From: Cladorhizidae sp. MBARI D1340-BT2
Taxonomy: Eukaryota; Porifera; Demospongiae; Poecilosclerida; Cladorhizidae
NCBI GenBank assembly: GCA_028752905.1
Contig: JAQNBH010000011.1
Span: 7,163,625-7,227,624 of the forward strand
Direction of reading: 5' to 3'
Length of the DNA stretch: 64,000 nucleotides
Part shown: positions 36,001-51,000 of the stretch, piece after piece
Layout of the letters: every line of letters starts with the position of its first letter
Numbering within the stretch: the first letter of the stretch is position 1
Made by a program: the position numbers and the translations under genes
Notes under the pieces: generated by a model
Told to the model about the DNA's origin: nothing
Seen by the model: the letters and a program-made list of their open reading frames with translations, nothing else
The model's database searches: none

Positions 36001-39000
36001 GTACATGCATGCTCACACACTGCATGCATCACTAACACTAGGCACTGTACATGCATGCTCACACACTGCATGCATCACTAACACTAGGCACTGTACATGC
36101 ATGCTCACACACTGCATGCATCACTAACACTAGGCACTGTACATGCATGCTCACACACTGCATGCATCACTAACACTAGGCACTGCATGCTCACACACTG
36201 CATGCATCACTAACACTAGGCACTGTACATGCATGCTCACACACTGCATGCATCACTAACACTAGGCACTGTACATGCATGCTCACACACTACATGCATC
36301 ACTAACACTAGGCACTGTACATGCATGCTCACACACTGCATGCATCACTAACACTAGGCACTGTACATGCATGCTCACACACTGCATGCATCACTAACAC
36401 TAGGCACTGTACATGCATGCTCACATACTGCATGCATCACTAACACTAGGCACTGTACATGCATGCTCACACACTGCATGCATCACTAACACTAGGCACT
36501 GTACATGCATGCTCACACACTGCATGCATCACTAACACTAGGCACTGTACATGCATGCTCACACACTGCATGCATCACTAACACTAGGCACTGCATGCTC
36601 ACACACTGCATGCATCACTAACACTAGGCACTGTACATGCATGCTCACACACTGCATGCATCACTAACACTAGGCACTGTACATGCATGCTCACACACTG
36701 CATGCATCACTAACACTAGGCACTGTACATGCATGCTCACATACTGCATGCATCACTAACACTAGGCACTGTACATGCTATGCTCACACACTGCATGCAT
36801 CACTAACACTAGGCACTGTACATGCATGCTCACACACTGCATGCATCACTAACACTAGGCACTGTACATGCATGCTCACACACTACATGCATCACTAACA
36901 CTAGGCACTGTACATGCATGCTCACACACTGCATGCATCACTAACACTAGACACTGTACATGCATGCTCACACACTGCATGCATCACTAACACTAGGCAC
37001 TGTATGCTCACACACTACATGCATCACTAACACTAGGCACTGTACATGCATGCTCACACACTGCATGCATCACTAACACTAGGCACTGTACATGCATGCT
37101 CACACACTACATGCATCACTAACACTAGGCACTGTACATGCATGCTCACACACTGCATGCATCACTAACACTAGGCACTGTACATGCATGCTCACACACT
37201 GCATGCATCACTAACACTAGGCACTGCATGCTCACACACTACATGCATCACTAACACTAGGCACTGTACATGCATGCTCACACACTGCATGCATCACTAA
37301 CACTAGGCACTGTACATGCATGCTCACACACTGCATGCATCACTAACACTAGGCACTGTACATGCATGCTCACACACTACATGCATCACTAACACTAGGC
37401 ACTGTACATGCATGCTCACACACTACATGCATCACTAACACTAGGCACTGTACATGCATGCTCACACACTGCATGCATCACTAACACTAGGCACTGTACA
37501 TGCTCACACACTACATGCATCACTAACACTAGGCACTGTACATGCATGCTCACTGCATGCATCACTAACACTAGGCACTGTACATGCATGCTCACACACT
37601 GCATGCATCACTAACACTAGGCACTGTACATGCATGCTCACACACTGCATGCATCACTAACACTAGGCACTGTACATGCATGCTCACACACTACATGCAT
37701 CACTAACACTAGGCACTGTACATGCATGCTCACACACTGCATGCATCACTAACACTAGGCACTGTACATGCATGCTCACACACTGCATGCATCACTAACA
37801 CTAGGCACTGTACATGCATGCTCACACACTGCATGCATCACTAACACTAGGCACTGTACATGCATGCTCACACACTGCATGCATCACTAACACTAGGCAC
37901 TGTACATGCATGCTCACACACTACATGCATCACTAACACTAGGCACTGTACATGCATGCTCACACACTGCATGCATCACTAACACTAGGCACTGTACATG
38001 CATGCTCACACACTACATGCATCACTAACACTAGGCACTGTACATGCATGCTCACACACTGCATGCATCACTAACACTAGGCACTGTACATGCATGCTCA
38101 CACACTACATGCATCACTAACACTAGGCACTGTACATGCATGCTCACACACTGCATGCATCACTAACACTAGGCACTGTACATGCATGCTCACACACTAC
38201 ATGCATCACTAACACTAGGCACTGTACATGCATGCTCACACACTGCATGCATCACTAACACTAGGCACTGTACATGCATGCTCACACACTGCATGCATCA
38301 CTAACACTAGGCACTGTACATGCATGCTCACACACTGCATGCATCACTAACACTAGGCACTGTACATGCATGCTCACACACTACATGCATCACTAACACT
38401 AGGCACTGTACATGCATGCTCACACACTGCATGCATCACTAACACTAGGCACTGTACATGCATGCTCACACACTGCATGCATCACTAACACTAGGCACTG
38501 TACATGCATGCTCACACACTGCATGCATCACTAACACTAGGCACTGTACATGCATGCTCACACACTGCATGCATCACTAACACTAGGCACTGCATGCTCA
38601 CACACTGCATGCATCACTAACACTAGGCACTGTACATGCATGCTCACACACTGCATGCATCACTAACACTAGGCACTGTACATGCTCACACACTGCATGC
38701 ATCACTAACACTAGGCACTGTACATGCATGCTCACACACTGCATGCATCACTAACACTAGGCACTGCATGCTCACACACTGCATGCATCACTAACACTAG
38801 GCACTGTACATGCATGCTCACACACTGCATGCATCACTAACACTAGGCACTGTACATGCATGCTCACACACTGCATGCATCACTAACACTAGGCACTGCA
38901 TGCTCACACACTACATGCATCACTAACACTAGGCACTGTACATGCATGCTCACACACTGCATGCATCACTAACACTAGGCACTGTACATGCATGCTCACA

Positions 39001-42000
39001 CACTGCATGCATCACTAACACTAGGCACTGTACATGCATGCTCACACACTGCATGCATCACTAACACTAGGCACTGTACATGCATGCTCACACACTGCAT
39101 GCATCACTAACACTAGGCACTGCATGCTCACACACTGCATGCATCACTAACACTAGGCACTGTACATGCATGCTCACACACTGCATGCATCACTAACACT
39201 AGGCACTGTACATGCATGCTCACACACTGCATGCATCACTAACACTAGGCACTGTACATGCATGCTCACACACTACATGCATCACTAACACTAGGCACTG
39301 TACATGCATGCTCACACACTGCATGCATCACTAACACTAGGCACTGTACATGCATGCTCACACACTGCATGCATCACTAACACTAGGCACTGTACATGCA
39401 TGCTCACACACTGCATGCATCACTAACACTAGGCACTGTACATGCATGCTCACACACTACATGCATCACTAACACTAGGCACTGTACATGCATGCTCACA
39501 CACTGCATGCATCACTAACACTAGGCACTGTACATGCATGCTCACACACTGCATGCATCACTAACACTAGGCACTGTACATGCATGCTCACACACTGCAT
39601 GCATCACTAACACTAGGCACTGTACATGCATGCTCACACACTACATGCATCACTAACACTAGGCACTGCATGCTCACACACTACATGCATCACTAACACT
39701 AGGCACTGTACATGCATGCTCACACACTACATGCATCACTAACACTAGGCACTGTACATGCATGCTCACACACTGCATGCATCACTAACACTAGGCACTG
39801 TACATGCATGCTCACACACTACATGCATCACTAACACTAGGCACTGTACATGCATGCTCACACACTGCATGCATCACTAACACTAGGCACTGTACATGCA
39901 TGCTCACACACTGCATGCATCACTAACACTAGGCACTGTACATGCATGCTCACACACTACATGCATCACTAACACTAGGCACTGCATGCTCACACACTAC
40001 ATGCATCACTAACACTAGGCACTGTACATGCATGCTCACACACTACATGCATCACTAACACTAGGCACTGTACATGCATGCTCACACACTACATGCATCA
40101 CTAACACTAGGCACTGTACATGCATGCTCACACACTACATGCATCACTAACACTAGGCACTGTACATGCATGCTCACACACTACATGCATCACTAACACT
40201 AGGCACTGTACATGCATGCTCACACTGCATGCATCACTAACACTAGGCACTGTACATGCATGCTCACACACTACATGCATCACTAACACTAGGCACTGTA
40301 CATGCATGCTCACACACTGCATGCATCACTAACACTAGGCACTGTACATGCATGCTCACACACTACATGCATCACTAACACTAGGCACTGTACATGCATG
40401 CTCACACACTGCATGCATCACTAACACTAGGCACTGTACATGCATGCTCCCACACTACATGCATCACTAACACTAGGCACTGTACATGCATGCTCACACA
40501 CTACATGCATCACTAACACTAGGCACTGTACATGCATGCTCACACACTGCATGCATCACTAACACTAGGCACTGTACACGCATGCTCACACACTACATGC
40601 ATCACTAACACTAGGCACTGTACATGCATGCTCACACACTGCATGCATCACTAACACTAGGCACTGTACATGCATGCTCACACACTGCATGCATCACTAA
40701 CACTAGGCACTGTACATGCATGCTCACACACTGCATGCATCACTAACACTAGGCACTGCATGCTCACACACTGCATGCATCACTAACACTAGGCACTGCA
40801 TGTTCACACACTGCATGCATCACTAACACTAGGCACTGCATGCTCACACATTACATGCATCACTAACACTAGGCACTGTACATGCATGCTCACACACTGC
40901 ATGCATCACTAACACTAGGCACTGTACATGCATCACTAACACTAGGCACTGTACATGCATGCTCACACACTGCATGCATCACTAACACTAGGCACTGCAT
41001 GCTCACACACTACATGCATCACTAACACTAGGCACTGTACATGCATGCTCACACACTGCATGCATCACTAACACTAGGCACTGTACATGCATGCTCACAC
41101 ACTACATGCATCACTAACACTAGGCACTGTACATGCATGCTCACACACTGCATGCATCACTAACACTAGGCACTGCATGCTCACACACTGCATGCATCAC
41201 TAACACTAGGCACTGTACATGCATGCTCACACACTGCATGCATCACTAACACTAGGCACTGTACATGCATGCTCACACACTGCATGCATCACTAACACTA
41301 GGCACTGTACATGCATGCTCACACACTACATGCATCACTAACACTAGGCACTGTACATGCATGCTCACACACTGCATGCATCACTAACACTAGGCACTGT
41401 ACATGCATGCTCACACACTGCATGCATCACTAACACTAGGCACTGTACATGCATGCTCACACACTGCATGCATCACTAACACTAGGCACTGTACATGCAT
41501 GCTCACACACTACATGCATCACTAACACTAGGCACTGTACATGCATGCTCACACACTGCATGCATCACTAACACTAGGCACTGTACATGCATCACTAACA
41601 CTAGGCACTGTACATGCATGCTCACACACTGCATGCATCACTAACACTAGGCACTGCATGCTCACACACTACATGCATCACTAACACTAGGCACTGTACA
41701 TGCATGCTCACACACTGCATGCATCACTAACACTAGGCACTGTACATGCATGCTCACACACTACATGCATCACTAACACTAGGCACTGTACATGCATGCT
41801 CACACACTGCATGCATCACTAACACTAGGCACTGCATGCTCACACACTGCATGCATCACTAACACTAGGCACTGTACATGCATGCTCACACACTGCATGC
41901 ATCACTAACACTAGGCACTGTACATGCATGCTCACACACTGCATGCATCACTAACACTAGGCACTGTACATGCATGCTCACACACTACATGCATCACTAA

Positions 42001-45000
42001 CACTAGGCACTGTACATGCATGCTCACACACTGCATGCATCACTAACACTAGGCACTGTACATGCATGCTCACACACTGCATGCATCACTAACACTAGGC
42101 ACTGTACATGCATGCTCACACACTGCATGCATCACTAACACTAGGCACTGTACATGCATGCTCACACACTACATGCATCACTAACACTAGGCACTGTACA
42201 TGCATGCTCACACACTGCATGCATCACTAACACTAGGCACTGTACATGCATGCTCACACACTGCATGCATGACTAAGATTATTACAGACATTTAATCAGT
42301 TAACTAAAGTTGTACCTACTACAGTTCTCAACTGTCACTCATACACACACGCAAGCACACACACAAACACATGCACACATATATATGTATACACACAAAC
42401 ATATATACATGTATATACACATAACGCACACATACTTGCATACACACGTATATACATGTACACATTATTATGCATGTATACATGCATGTGTGTGTGTGTG
42501 TGTGTGTTGATGGTGTTTGTCTATGCAGACAAGGATGCTGGTGACATCAGTGAGAAACACGAGATTTGGTTAGCTCTACTGAAGTAGACATAAACATGTA
42601 CTTGTTGTTGTTGTACTTGTTGTTGTTGCACTTGTTGTTGTTGCACTTGTTGTTGTTGTTGTTGTGTTGTACTTGTTGTTGTTATTGTACTTGTTGTTAG
42701 TTGTTGTTGTTGTATTTGTTGTTGCACTTGTTGTTGTTGTTGTTGTGTTGTACTTGCTGTTGTTTTTGTGTTGCACTTATTGTTGTTGTACTTGTTGTTG
42801 TTGTTGTTTTTGTACTTGTTGTGGTTGTGTTGTACTTGTTGTGGTTGTGTTGTACTTGTTGTTGTTGTGTTGTACTTGTTGTTGTTGTGTTGTACTTGTT
42901 GTTGTTGTACTTATTGTTGTGTTGCACTTGTTGTTGTACTTGTTTTGTTGTTGTTGTGTTGTACTTGTTGTTGTACTTGTTCTTGTTGTTGTTGTGTTGT
43001 ACTTGTTGTTGTTGTACTTGTTGTTGTGTTGCACTTGTTGTTGTTGTACTTGTTTTGTTGTTGTTGTGTTGCACTTGTTGTTGTTGTACTTGTTTTGTTG
43101 TTGTTGTGTTGTACTTGTTGTTATTGTGCTTGTTGTGTTGTACTTGTTGTTGTTGTACTTGTTGTTGTTGTTGTGTTGTACTTGTTGTTGTACATGTTGT
43201 GTTGTTGTTGTCGTCCTGTGTTTCCCCCAGAATGCAGAGGCTTAAGACCATGTTTTGATGTTGGAGTGGAAGTAAACAATATGTGGGTGTGGTGTCGCTG
43301 CAGCAATTTTGCAAGAGGCGTGTTCCAGTCACGCTCGCGCCTTGTGCAGCTCTCTCCTTCTTTCAGCTCTTTCTTTTTTCTTTTTCTCTCGACAGCTATC
43401 AAGCTGGATTAATGGGTGTAGTGGAACTCACTCTGGACAGTGACGAGGAGAGTTGTGATGCCTAGAAATGGCCACTCCTGCAGCCATCTCCAGTGGAGAT
43501 GGGATGTTGGCCCTGGCCCTCCAGCAATGCTTAGTGGAGAATAAGCTGCACTTGGCCTGGCCCTGCTCCCACTAGTTGTTCTCCTGCTGCACTTGGCCTG
43601 CCCCTGCTCCCACTAGTTGTGTCCCTGCTACACTTGGCCTGGCCCTGCACCCACTAGTTGTGTCCCTGCTGCACTTGGCCTGGCCCTGCTCCCACTAGTT
43701 GTGTTCCTGCTACACTTGGCCTGGCCCTGCTCCCACTAGTTGTGTTCCTGCTACACTTGGCCTGGCCCTGCTCCCACTAGTTGTGTCCCTGCTGCACTTG
43801 GCCTGGCCCTGCTCCCACTAGTTGTGTTCCTGCTGCACTTGGCCTGGCCCTGCTCCCACTAGTTGTGCTCCTGCTACACTTGGCCTGGCCCTGCTCCCAC
43901 TAGTTGTGTCCCTACTACACTTGGCCTGGCCCTGCTCCCACTAGTTGTGCTCCTGCTACACTTGGCCTGGCCCTGCTCCCACAAGTTGTGCTCCTGCTAC
44001 ACTTGGCCTGGCCCTGCTCCCACTAGTTGTGTCCCTGCTACACTTGGCCTGGCCCTGCTCCCACTAGTTGTGTCCCTGCTGCACTTGGCCTGGCCCTGCT
44101 CCCACTAGTTGTGCTCCTGCTACACTTGGCCTGGCCCTGCTCCTACTAGTTGTGCTCCTGCTGCACTTGGCCTGGCCCTGCTCCCACTAGTTGTGTCCCT
44201 GCTACACTTGGCCTGGTCCTGCTCCCACTAGTTGTGTCCCTGCTGCACTTGGCCTGGCCCTGCTCCCACTAGTTGTGTCCCTGCTACACTTGGCCTGGCC
44301 CTGCTCCCACTAGTTGTGTCCCTGCTGCACTTGGCCTGGCCCTGCTCCCACTAGTTGTGTCCCTGCTACACTTGGCCTGGCCCTGCTCCCACTAGTTGTG
44401 CTCCTGCTGCACTTGGCCTGGCCCTGCTCCCACTAGTTGTGCTCCTGTTGCACTTGGCCTGGCCCTGCTCCCACTAGTTGTGCTCCTGCTGCACTTGGCC
44501 TGGCCCTGCTCCCACTAGTTGTGTCCCTACTACACTTGGCCTGGCCCTGCTCCCACTAGTTGTGTCCCTGCTGCACTTGGCCTGGCCCTGCTCCCACTAG
44601 TTGTGTTCCTGCTACACTTGGCCTGGCCCTGCTCCCACTAGTTGTGTCCCTGCTGCACTTGGCCTGGCCCTGCTCCCACTAGTTGTGTCCCTGCTACACT
44701 TGTCCTGGCCCTGCTCCCACTAGTTGTGCTCCTGCTACACTTGGCCTGGCCCTGCTCCCACTAGTTGTGTCCCTACTGCACTTGGCCTGGCCCTGCTCCC
44801 ACTAGTTGTGTTCCTGCTACACTTGGCCTGGCCCTGCTCCCACTAGTTGTGTCCCTGCTGCACTTGGCCTGGCCCTGCTCCCACTAGTTGTGTCCCTGCT
44901 ACACTTGGCCTGGCCCTGCTCCCACTAGTTGTGTCCCTGCTACACTTGGCCTGGCCCTGCTCCCACTAGTTGTATCCCTGCTACACTTGGCCTGGCCCTG

Positions 45001-48000
45001 CTCCCACTAGTTGTGCTCCTGCTACACTTGGCCTGGCCCTGCTCCCACTAGTTGTGCTCCTGCTACACTTGGCCTGGCCCTGCTCCCACTAGTTGTGTCC
45101 CTGCTACACTTGGCCTGGCCCTGCTCCCACTAGCTGTGTTCCTGGTCCTCAACATAGCAAGTCTAATTTCTCTTCCTCTTGGCTCTCAACCCCTCCACTT
45201 CTGGCTCGTGATAAGAATAGCTCCTTATGTAGGAAGCACAACTGTCTCCCTTGGAATGGCACGTAGAGAAACTGATTAGATACTTAAGTGTTTATCCTCT
45301 ATACTTCTGAATTATAGGAGGCTTGACTTCAGAAGTGCTGTAGCTAGCCAGTATTTGACAGTCATTCTTTCATCCACTTCCTCGGGTGCCTTGTCTTCAC
45401 TGCCTCGTCCAGTTCCTCCTCGAGGTCTTCCTCAAGTTTCAAGTTCTGCATCCCTAGACACAGAAGAATTAGCATAAATTATATATAAAAAAATTAACTT
45501 GTGGCATTTTGCATTATGTACTGTTCACTGCCTTTGTGTATGAGGCATCAACTTGTTAGCTCATGTACAAGTTAGTGATCGATCTGGGGGATGGACAGAG
45601 GGTATGAAAGCCACACCCACTACTGTTGGGCCAATTTTTGGGGGAATCACTAACGTTGTTGTTGTTTATTAGTACCTATTATAGCTTAATGTGTTGTGTT
45701 TTATGCTGCTGGTGGTTTATAAACTACATGCATACATATGCTCCAGCTCTAACCCACCTTTGCTGCTCATATCCATGGATGGCTTCCGTCCAAGTTATCT
45801 CCAGAGGGGCGTCACCCCTATGCTCCAAGAACTCAGTATGTATGCATGTATGTGTGGTGTGTGTGTGTGTGTGTTAAGACAATTAGTTGGTCTGCTGAAA
45901 GTCCAAGTCACAGACGAAGCTTCCCCAGCTTAGAATAGCTTAGAATAGTGATTCACAGCTGACTTCTTAGAAGAATACCAAAGATTCAGCTTCCCCCCCC
46001 CTTAATAAAGATGAAAGCAAAAAAAAATGTCTCCATGAAGCGAGGCATAGATTTCATACCAATACCAGAATGAGAGAACTTGGACTGAGCTCAACTCGAA
46101 GCTAGCCCCCCTGGACCAGTGCCCCTCCTACTTGTAATATTTCATGGAACATTCTAGAATGCCCACTACCTAATACTGGGTGGGGCAGAACAACCTCTCG
46201 CATTTTAAAGGTTAAGCAAACAAATGGTAAATGATTTTTTAAATTTTATTTTATCATATGAAAGTGCGTGGAATAGCTCGTTTTCACTTGGTTTTGAAAA
46301 TGATATGGTCCAGATGGTGGCCTTTGCTCACGATACACATTTGTAGTCGATTTTTTAAGTTTTCCCGGAGGTCATTTCCAGCATGTTTACTACAGGCTAA
46401 ACGTTTGGGAGACTGCAACAGACAGTCTCACAGCTTGGACATTTTCTGGAGTTCGAACGCTCCGAGGTCTTCCAGATGTTTTTCTTTTTAGCGCTGAACC
46501 AGTGGCCTTGAAATTTTCAACCCATAGCAATATGTTTTTTCAGTCTGGAACAGCATCATTTCCACCAAGCCCAAAGTGGATACGAAAAGCTCTCAGCGTC
46601 GCAATCACAGATTCGCCATTCTTGATAAATGTTTCAACAGCAAACGTGTGGTGCACACCAGTCCAAGGCATGGTGGCAACTGAAACAGTAAAATATTAGC
46701 TACAGGAAGACACCGCTACCACCTGCCTAACTCCACTAGCGTCTACCAATGACCATGTAAAATGTGGGAGGTTTTTCTGCCCCCCTGTACACACACCATG
46801 AGAGCTCCATTTATGCGCTGTTCCAACTTTGCATTGTAACTCTATGCTCACTTTCTAGGGGTGCATGATTTGTTGAGGTTTGTTAGTACTCGATACATTG
46901 TCACGTGACTAGGTGACATTCCACTCTAGCCTCTGGATCAGAAAGATGGTCGTTGCTACTATAACTTTCTTCCATCCATTGTTAGAGGCTGCCAAATATA
47001 ATATGGGCACTCCAGGAAATGTAGCCACGACTTGTTCAGAACACGACAGTCCCCATGACAGGTCTATTAGTTAGCTTCCTCTAGCTGCAAGTCGATACCC
47101 GAGGACTCTTTTGGATGGCACAACTAAGTACACCTTTTCAGACGTGTCTAGATTTACCTTGCCACGTCCAGCGAAAGAATGTTCATTCTAAATACACATT
47201 AGTTTCTCTAATTGCAATATGGATTCAGTAGCAATATTCTCTTTATAGGCCACAGACAAATGAGAGTTATCCCCCCCCCCCCCCCCCCCCCCCTCCCCTC
47301 CGTGATGCATGCAAATGAAACTTGAAATGGCCACTAACTTACTCTGGATACAACACACGTGTTTGATAGCCTGGTCCTTCACGGGCTTCCCAGAGCGGTG
47401 GTTGGGAATCATGTATTTGACAATTTCCAAGCATTGTGCGAATCCAATCCCAGTATTAGAGTAAGAGGCAAAGGTTTTAAGCTTCGATAGCCATAGTTGA
47501 TCATTTCATTTACCAGACTGTTCATCTTCATCCTTTTTTTAACCTATCATATCTCCTTTCCAACGTACGGTCCATGTGTCTGTCTGTCTGTCTATGTAGT
47601 TGGCACTGGTGTGAGGGCAGAGTACATGAGGAGCTCCTTCCCTACCAAGACCTTCCCAAACCACTACTCCATTGTCACTGTGAGCATACATGCACGCATG
47701 CCTCATGAGTTGCTAGGGTGCAAAGTTCGCAGCTATGGATGTGTGAAGGCTTTGTGATGATGTAGAATGTAGCGATGATGAAGGGATGTCACGTGGAGGG
47801 GAGACCTGGTGTAGGGGGGAGGTGGGAGGGGAGACCTGGTGTAGGGGATATGGTGGGAGGTGGGAGGGGAGACCTGGTGTAGTGGGTATGGTGGGAGGTG
47901 GGAGTGGAGACCTGGTGTAGGAGGTATGGTGGGAGGGGAGACCTGGTGTAGGAGGTGTGGTGGGAGGTGGGAGGGGAAACCTGGTGTAGGGGGTATGGTG

Positions 48001-51000
48001 GGAGGGGAGACCTGGTGTAGGAGGTATGGTGGGAGGGGAGACCTGGTGTAGGAGGTGTGGTGGGAGGTGGGAGGGGAGACCTGGTGTAGGGGGTATGGTG
48101 GGAGGGGAGACCTGGTGTAGGAGGTATGGTGGGAGGGGAGACCTGGTGTAGGAGGTGTGGTGGGAGGTGGGAGGGGAGACCTGGTGTAGGGGGTATGGTG
48201 GGAGGGGAGACCTGGTGTAGGAGGTATGGTGGGAGGGGAGACCTGGTGTAGGAGGTGTGGTGGGAGGTGGGAGGGGAGACCTGGTGTAGGGGGTATGGTG
48301 GGAGGGGAGACCTGGTGTAGGGGGTATGGTGGGAGGGGAGACCTGGTGTAGGAGGTATGGTGGGAGGGGAGACCTGGTGTAGGAGGTGTGGTGGGAGGTG
48401 GGAGGGGAGACCTGGTGTAGGGGGTATGGTGGGAGGGGAGACCTGGTGTAGGAGGTGTGGTGGGAGGTGGGAGGGGGAGACCTGGTGTAGGGGGGAGGTG
48501 GGAGGGGTGTGGAGGAACATGTGGGAAGAGGGGAGAGGAGGGGGAAGAAAATGGTATTTGAAAGAGTTGAAGTCACTGCATGTCTCAAAGCCTAGACAAT
48601 ATGGACACCTATAAGGCCTAGACAATATGGACACCTATAAGGCCTAGACAATATGGACACCTATAAGGTCTAGACAATGTGGACACCTATAAGGCCTAGA
48701 CAATATGGACACCTATAAGGTCTAGACAATGTGGACACCTATAAGGCCTAGACAATATGGACACCTATAAGGCCTAGACAATATGGACACCTATAAGGCC
48801 TAGACAATATGGACACCTATAAGGCCTAGACAATATGGACACCTATAAGGCCTAGACAATATGGACACCTATAAGGTCTAGACAATATGGACACCTATAA
48901 GGCCTAGACAATATGGACACCTATAAGGCCTAGACAATGTGGACACCTATAAGGCCTAGACAATATGGACACCTATAAGGCCTAGACAATATGGACACCT
49001 ATAAGGTCTAGACAATATGGACACCTATAAGGCCTACTAGACAATATGGACACCTATAAGGCCTAGACAATATGGACACCTATAAGGTCTAGACAATATG
49101 GACACCTATAAGGCCTAGACAATATGGACACCTATAAGGCCTAGACAATATGGACACCTATAAGGCCTAGACAATATGGACACCTATAAGGCCTAGACAA
49201 TATGGACACCTATAAGGCCTAGACAATATGGACACCTATAAGGTCTAGACAATATGGACACCTATAAGGCCTAGACAATATGGACACCTATTAGACAATA
49301 TGGACACCTATAAGGCCTAGACAATATGGACACCTATAAGGCCTAGACAATATGGACACCTATAAGGCCTAGACAATGTGGACACCTATAAGGCCTAGAC
49401 AATATGGACACCTATAAGGCCTAGACAATATGCACACCTATAAGGCCTAGACAATATGGACACCTATAAGGCCTAGACAATGTGGACACCTATAAGGTCT
49501 AGACAATATGGACACCTATAAGGCCTGGACAATATGGACACCTATAAGGCCTGGACAATATGGACACCTATAAGGCCTAGACAATATGGACACCTATAAG
49601 GCCTAGACAATATGGACACCTATAAGGCCTAGACAATATGGACACCTATAAGGCCTAGACAATGTGGACACCTATAAGGCCTAGACAATATGGACACCTA
49701 TAAGGCCTAGACAATATGGACACCTATAAGGCCTAGACAATATGGACACCTATAAGGCCTAGACAATATGGACACCTATAAGGCTAGACTATAATAGACG
49801 CCTATAAATATGTTGTTCACGACATTTAGGATGAGTTTTTAATTAATTGTCAAGGCAATTTGATGGTACAAATATTCATCGGGAACGCCTCACAATTTGG
49901 CCATTTCTATTGTGTTCTTTTTATATTATTAATATTTTAGTTCCGTAGCTGTGGAGGAGTGTGAGGAGGGGAGAAAGGAGACAAGAGTAGTGTGGGGTGG
50001 GGTTAGGGGAGGAGGGATAGTTATTACTGTGAGCAGAAAATCTAGGAAAGAGGAAAGAGAGCAGGAGTATAGTGGCATAATGGCTGTCAGACAGATTGCT
50101 TGTTGTTGAATACTAAAGGATGAGATTGGAGAAGAGGGTTTGTTAGTGCTAAAATGTAGGGTTAAGGTCAAAAGTAGATTTAGGGTTTAGAATGTAGGGT
50201 TAAAGTTAAAAATGTAGGATTGGGGTTAAAAAGTTGGGTTAGGGTTTAAAATGTAGGATTAGGATTAAAATGTAGGTTTAGGATTAAGAATGTAGGGTTA
50301 GGGTTAAAATTTGGTAAAATGTAGGGTTAGGGTTAAAATAGGGCTAGGTTTAAGAATGTAGGGTTAAGATTAAAGATGTGTAGGATTAAGGTTAAAATGT
50401 AGGGTAAAGAGAGTAGGCTTAGGGCTAAAGGATTAGGCTTAGGGTCTAAGGAGTACAGTTAGGGCTAAAGGAGTAGGCTTAGGGTCTAAGGAGTACAGTT
50501 AGGGCTAAAGGAGTAGGCTTAGGGTCTAAGGAGTACAGTTAGGGCTAAAGGAGTAGGCTTAGGGTCTAAGGAGTACAGTTAGGGCTAAAGGAGTAGGCTT
50601 AGGGCCTAAGGAGTACAGTTAGGGCTAAATGAGTAGGCTTAGGGTCTAAGGAGTACAGTTATGGCTAAAGGAGTAGGCTTAGGGTCTAAGGAGTACAGTT
50701 AGGGCTAAAGGATTAGGCTTAGGGTCTAAGGAGTACAGTTAGGGCTAAATGAGTAGGCTTAGGGTCTAAGGAGTACAGTTAGGGCTAAAGGAGTAGGCTT
50801 AGGGTCTAAGGAGTACAGTTAGGGCTAAATGAGTAGGCTTAGGGCCTAAGGAGTACAGTTAGGGCTAAAGGAGTAGGCTTAGGGTCTAAGGAGTACAGTT
50901 AGGGCTAAAGGAGTAGGCTTAGTACAGTTAGGGCTAAATGAGTAGGCTTAGGGTCTAAGGAGTACAGTTAGGGCTAAATGAGTACAGTTAGGGCTAAATG

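Noticed and set aside
32606..42272. CRISPR-like regular array
   Set aside because: Units are contiguous copies with no unique spacers, in a eukaryotic intron.
43231..43339. Somatomedin-B domain
   Set aside because: Only two Cys pairs with roughly fitting spacing; the remaining conserved cysteines are missing. Reported only as a weak exon candidate.
42664..43412. Several frames rich in Leu/Val/Cys or Gln/Thr/Asn over the (TTG)n region
   Set aside because: Trinucleotide repeat translation; all frames look alike.
43397..43464. Possible terminal exon (CTCTCGACAG acceptor, then ELTLDSDEESCDA and a stop)
   Set aside because: It would end the ENPP product before the catalytic domain, and nothing links it to another gene. 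It may be an alternative end but is unsupported.
47713..48634. Pro-rich frames of 291 and 281 codons
   Set aside because: Low-complexity translation of the 31/38-bp minisatellite in two overlapping frames; no domain.
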